The notes beneath the pieces are model-generated. The model was not told the origin of the DNA. It did not search any database and worked only from the letters and a program-made list of their open reading frames with translations. A stretch of DNA of 63,459 bases from an uncultured beta proteobacterium (GTDB taxonomy: Bacteria; Pseudomonadota; Gammaproteobacteria; Burkholderiales; Burkholderiaceae_C): assembly GCA_903864505.1 (NCBI GenBank), contig CAIPGC010000288.1, positions 1 through 63,459 on the forward strand. The letters run 5' to 3'. The first letter of the stretch is position 1, and the number at the start of each line of letters is the position of its first letter. A program made the position numbers and the translations under genes. Of this stretch, positions 60,009 to 63,459 are shown in pieces.

Positions 60009-60343
60009 CTGGGTCAAAGTTCCCCGAAACAACTCTTCCATGGCCAGCAGGCGGTTCTGGCTGTCCAGGAAGAGCATGGCAAACACCTCGTAGCCGCGCG
60101 CGGCCAGGTCCAGTTTGAGATATTCCTTGATGGTGGCCGGTTCGGCAAAGACCGTGCGTTCCTGCAACTGCTGGGCCATGGCGCGCCGGGCCAGTTCCAG
60201 CACCGTTACCAGCTCGGCCCGCTTGGCCGGACCTGGGCCCTTGACGCGCTTGAGATCGTCAGCGCTGGCGCTGAGCAGGCCCGCCATGCCAGCAGCTTCC
60301 CGCGGGGGCGTGCATCGGCGGGAAGGTCTTTCAGGGGCATGGT
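60009..60343 (-). pseudogene. Broken second copy of radC
   Basis: Similar to the intact radC from its start ([18 protein letters not shown] near 60343-60290) to RGTLTQ near 60009. About 167 bases are missing inside, between KLLA and AGLLSAS, which shifts the frame, and the C-terminal JAB domain is absent. It has [19 protein letters not shown] and [19 protein letters not shown], so it is a clear paralogue. Nucleotide identity is high at the truncated end (CAAAGTTCCCCGAAACAACT in both copies). Confidence 0.85.
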
Positions 60344-60378
60344 GGATGGGTCGGGGAGCGAGTTTCTACAATACAGCC

Positions 60379-60401
60379 CAGTTTATCGGGACTTTTATGA
60401 C
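60379..60401 (+). repeat. Direct repeat, right copy (native fkpB leader)
   Basis: CAGTTTATCGGGACTTT then TATGA, shared with 58853-58875. The fkpB ATG at 60397 lies in this copy, so this is probably the original location. Confidence 0.8.
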
Positions 60402-60861
60402 CACAGCACTTGCACGCATCCAGCCGGATTCATTTTTGACACTGCACTACCGCCTGAGCGGGCCCGGCGGTGACCTCATCAACACCTTCAGCGACAGCCC
60501 TTCGACGCTGACGCTGGGCAATGGCGAACTCTCTCCTGCGGTGGAGGAATGCCTGCATGGCTTGCAGGAGGGTACGCGTGCCACCTTCGAACTGCCTGCA
60601 GGCGTGGCCTTTGGCGAGCCCAATCCGGCCCTGCGGCAGTGGGTGGCGGCGCGGCAGCTGCGCGAGATGGGCGTGACCGCTGTGGTCTACAACCCGGGCG
60701 AAGTGGTGAAATTTTTCAACCCCGAGGGAACAGGCAGTTTCGCCGGTGTGGTGGTGCAGGTGGGTACCGAGCCGGGTGAGCGCTCGGTGCTGTTTGACTT
60801 CAACCACCCGCTTGCCGGGCAGAGTGTCACGTTTGAAGTGCAGGTGATCGGCATCCTATGA
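60397..60861 (+). CDS. fkpB: FKBP-type peptidyl-prolyl isomerase, SlpA/FkpB-like
   Basis: Isomerase and chaperone of 154 residues: an FKBP fold starting [18 protein letters not shown] with [23 protein letters not shown], interrupted by an insert-in-flap domain (about 75-125) as in SlyD/SlpA types. The C-terminal [21 protein letters not shown] is highly typical. The ATG at 60397 has only a weak ribosome binding site. It overlaps ispH by four bases, the usual linkage of this pair. Confidence 0.93.
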   Translation: MTTALARIQPDSFLTLHYRLSGPGGDLINTFSDSPSTLTLGNGELSPAVEECLHGLQEGTRATFELPAGVAFGEPNPALRQWVAARQLREMGVTAVVYNPGEVVKFFNPEGTGSFAGVVVQVGTEPGERSVLFDFNHPLAGQSVTFEVQVIGIL

Positions 60862-61793
60862 CACAGGAAGTGCTCCTGGCAGAGCCCAGAGGATTTTGCG
60901 CGGGCGTGGACCGCGCCATTGAAATTGTGGAGAGGGCTTTGCAAAAGTTTGGCGCCCCCATCTATGTGCGCCACGAGATCGTGCACAACACCTATGTCGT
61001 GAACGACCTGAAATCCAAGGGTGCTATCTTTATTGAAGCGCTTGACGCAGTCCCCGCGGGCGCTACGCTGGTTTTTTCTGCACACGGGGTGCCAAAGTCG
61101 GTGGAACTCGAGGCGCACCGCAGGGGGTTTCGCGTGTTCGATGCCACCTGCCCGCTGGTGACCAAGGTACACGTGGAGGTGGCCAAGCTGCACCGCGAAG
61201 GCTTCGAGTTCATCATGATCGGGCACAAGGGGCACCCGGAGGTGGAAGGCACCATGGGCCAGCTCAGCAATGGCATCCATCTGGTGGAAAGTGTGGCCGA
61301 TGTGGCGCACTTGCAGCCGGCGCAGACCGACAAGCTGGCGGTGGTTACCCAGACCACGCTGAGCGTGGACGATGCGGCCGATATTTCTGCGGCGATCAAG
61401 GCGCGGTTTCCCCGGGTGCGTGAACCCAAGCAGCAGGACATTTGCTATGCCACGCAGAACCGCCAGGATGCGGTCAAGATGCTCAGCCCCCAGGTGGATG
61501 TGGTCATCGTGGTGGGCAGCCCCACCAGTTCCAATAGCAACCGCCTGCGCGAAGTGGCGAAGAAGCTGGGCACACCCAGCTTCATGGTGGACAACGCCGA
61601 CGAGCTGCAACCGCAATGGTTTGAAGGCCGCCAGCGCGTGGGTCTGACCGCCGGTGCATCGGCTCCCGAGGTTTTGGTGCAGGCGGTGATTGACCGCATT
61701 CGTGCGATGGGTGCAGTGTCGGTGCGCAAGGTCGAAGGCATTGCCGAGACGGTAAAGTTTCCCCTGCCCAAAGGTCTCAAACTTGATCGCTAG
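60858..61793 (+). CDS. ispH: 4-hydroxy-3-methylbut-2-enyl diphosphate reductase
   Basis: Last enzyme of the MEP isoprenoid pathway, giving IPP and DMAPP. The 311-residue protein has the three 4Fe-4S ligands, Cys14 in [10 protein letters not shown], the Cys in [11 protein letters not shown] and the Cys in [11 protein letters not shown], plus [14 protein letters not shown]. It overlaps fkpB by four bases. The segment coding [18 protein letters not shown] matches the dispersed repeat phase but is collinear with other IspH proteins. Confidence 0.96.
   Translation: MTQEVLLAEPRGFCAGVDRAIEIVERALQKFGAPIYVRHEIVHNTYVVNDLKSKGAIFIEALDAVPAGATLVFSAHGVPKSVELEAHRRGFRVFDATCPLVTKVHVEVAKLHREGFEFIMIGHKGHPEVEGTMGQLSNGIHLVESVADVAHLQPAQTDKLAVVTQTTLSVDDAADISAAIKARFPRVREPKQQDICYATQNRQDAVKMLSPQVDVVIVVGSPTSSNSNRLREVAKKLGTPSFMVDNADELQPQWFEGRQRVGLTAGASAPEVLVQAVIDRIRAMGAVSVRKVEGIAETVKFPLPKGLKLDR
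61022..61071 (+). repeat. Dispersed ~50-bp repeat-like segment, copy 10 (collinear in ispH)
   Basis: GCTATC at 61023, AGCGCTTGACGCA at 61037 (+14) and GCTACG at 61062 (+39) keep the exact phase. The codons align without gap to other IspH sequences (E. coli has GAIFIEQISEVPDG here), so it may be replacement or chance likeness. Confidence 0.35.
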
Positions 61794-61800
61794 CCCTATT

Positions 61801-61855
61801 CGCTACTTAATTGATAGCTGCTTGCGCAATAAAATAGGGCGCTAGAGCCTATTTT
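61801..61855 (+). repeat. Dispersed ~50-bp repeat, copy 11 (reference copy)
   Basis: CGCTACTTAATTGATAGCTG, then CTTGCGCAATAAAATAGGGC, then GCTAGAGCCTATTTT. The best-formed copy, intergenic between ispH and serS; GCT at 61802, AGC at 61816 and GCT at 61841 define the phase. Confidence 0.8.
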
Positions 61856-61872
61856 CTTATTCACTGGATTGA

Positions 61873-63210
<1,338 letters not shown>

Positions 63211-63247
63211 TAGAATCTGCGCTTCGCCGGATTGAAGCAACTATTTA

Positions 63248-63335
63248 GGAAGCGTGGCAGAGTGGCCGAATGTACCTGATTCGAAATCAGGCGTACCGAA
63301 AGGTACCGTGGGTTCGAATCCCACCGCTTCCTCCA
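63248..63335 (+). tRNA. tRNA-Ser (anticodon CGA)
   Basis: 88-nucleotide tRNA. Acceptor stem GGAAGCG pairs with CGCTTCC; the anticodon stem CCTGA/TCAGG encloses the loop TTCGAAA, giving anticodon CGA; there is a long variable arm (CGTACCGAAAGGTACC) as expected for serine and the T arm GTGGGTTCGAATCCCAC. CCA is encoded. The discriminator base is T (U73), not the usual G of tRNA-Ser. Confidence 0.95.
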
Positions 63336-63343
63336 TTAAGTCT

Positions 63344-63374
63344 GGGCTCCCCTAACAAGGAGCCCTTTCTTTTT
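63344..63374 (+). terminator. Rho-independent terminator after tRNA-Ser
   Basis: GGGCTCC (63344-63350) pairs with GGAGCCC (63359-63365), an eight-base loop, followed by TTTCTTTTT (63366-63374). A typical intrinsic terminator for tRNA-Ser and possibly serS. Confidence 0.9.
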
Positions 63375-63459
63375 GCAAAGCACCGCACCGAGCGGGCGGT
63401 GGCAGGGTGATGTAACTCTCTGCACCTGATTCCAAGGCCATTTAAAGTGTTGGTTACCA
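63375..63459. other. Right-edge sequence
   Basis: The last 85 bases hold nothing I can assign; they begin after the terminator and are cut off by the window edge. Confidence 0.3.

Overview
The window looks like a chromosomal segment of a Comamonadaceae-type betaproteobacterium (Rhodoferax/Polaromonas relatives). The grounds are conserved neighbourhoods (gpmA-ctpA-moeB opposite rhodanese-grx-secB-gpsA; DUF3460-scpA; radC with an FKBP isomerase and ispH), family-typical proteins and a moderately high GC content. No phage, insertion sequence, rRNA or CRISPR array was seen; the only RNA gene is a tRNA-Ser(CGA) at the right edge.

Layout. 1-9.2 kb: housekeeping genes (3' part of a cardiolipin synthase, folE plus a BLUF photoreceptor, a MinD-like ATPase with a diguanylate cyclase, moeB, ctpA, gpmA, rhodanese, glutaredoxin, secB, gpsA). 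9.2-16.9 kb: a cyanophycin locus with two cyanophycin synthetase paralogues that look complementary in their intact and degenerate active sites, opposite an ABC exporter and a DUF1854 protein. 17-22.1 kb: a universal stress protein and a branched-chain amino-acid-type ABC importer (livGFKHM). 22.2-26.5 kb: panC, panB, a CoA-transferase, scpA and DUF3460. 26.6-34.1 kb: a six-subunit membrane complex of the hydrogenase-4/complex I family whose large subunit lacks the NiFe-binding cysteines (an Ehr-type complex), ending in a translationally coupled KTSC protein. 34.1-38.4 kb: metG, a patatin and a small secreted protein. 38.5-54.7 kb: a formate oxidation block with apbC, DUF3305, DUF3306, a polyferredoxin and a TorD chaperone, then an exported quinone-type formate dehydrogenase (Tat protein, alpha, beta, lipoprotein, cytochrome b), fdhD, and a cytoplasmic NAD-type formate dehydrogenase whose FdsG and FdsB parts are fused. 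54.7-63.4 kb: an FtsX-type permease, smr-radC, a DinJ/YafQ toxin-antitoxin module lying between an intact radC and a broken second radC copy, fkpB, ispH, serS and tRNA-Ser.

How the parts fit. The formate genes give two outlets for formate electrons: the quinone pool through the exported enzyme, and NAD+ through the cytoplasmic enzyme. FdhD, the chaperone and the Fe-S carrier could serve both. The Ehr-type complex is an ion-pumping membrane module without a hydrogenase site and without ferredoxin subunits in the window; its proximity suggests, but does not prove, a link to formate or quinone metabolism.

The most unusual signal is a roughly 50-base dispersed repeat. I found eleven copies with nearly fixed internal phasing (a GCT-like element, AGC 14 bases later, a TGCGCA-like core, and a second GCT-like element 39 bases from the first). 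Some are intergenic, several overlap start or stop codons, and several lie in frame inside genes (radC, metG linker, FdsG-FdsB junction, the Ehr large subunit, and collinear with native codons in fdsA and ispH). A separate palindromic insert sits in frame in fdsA. All calls come from reading the sequence; no search was run.
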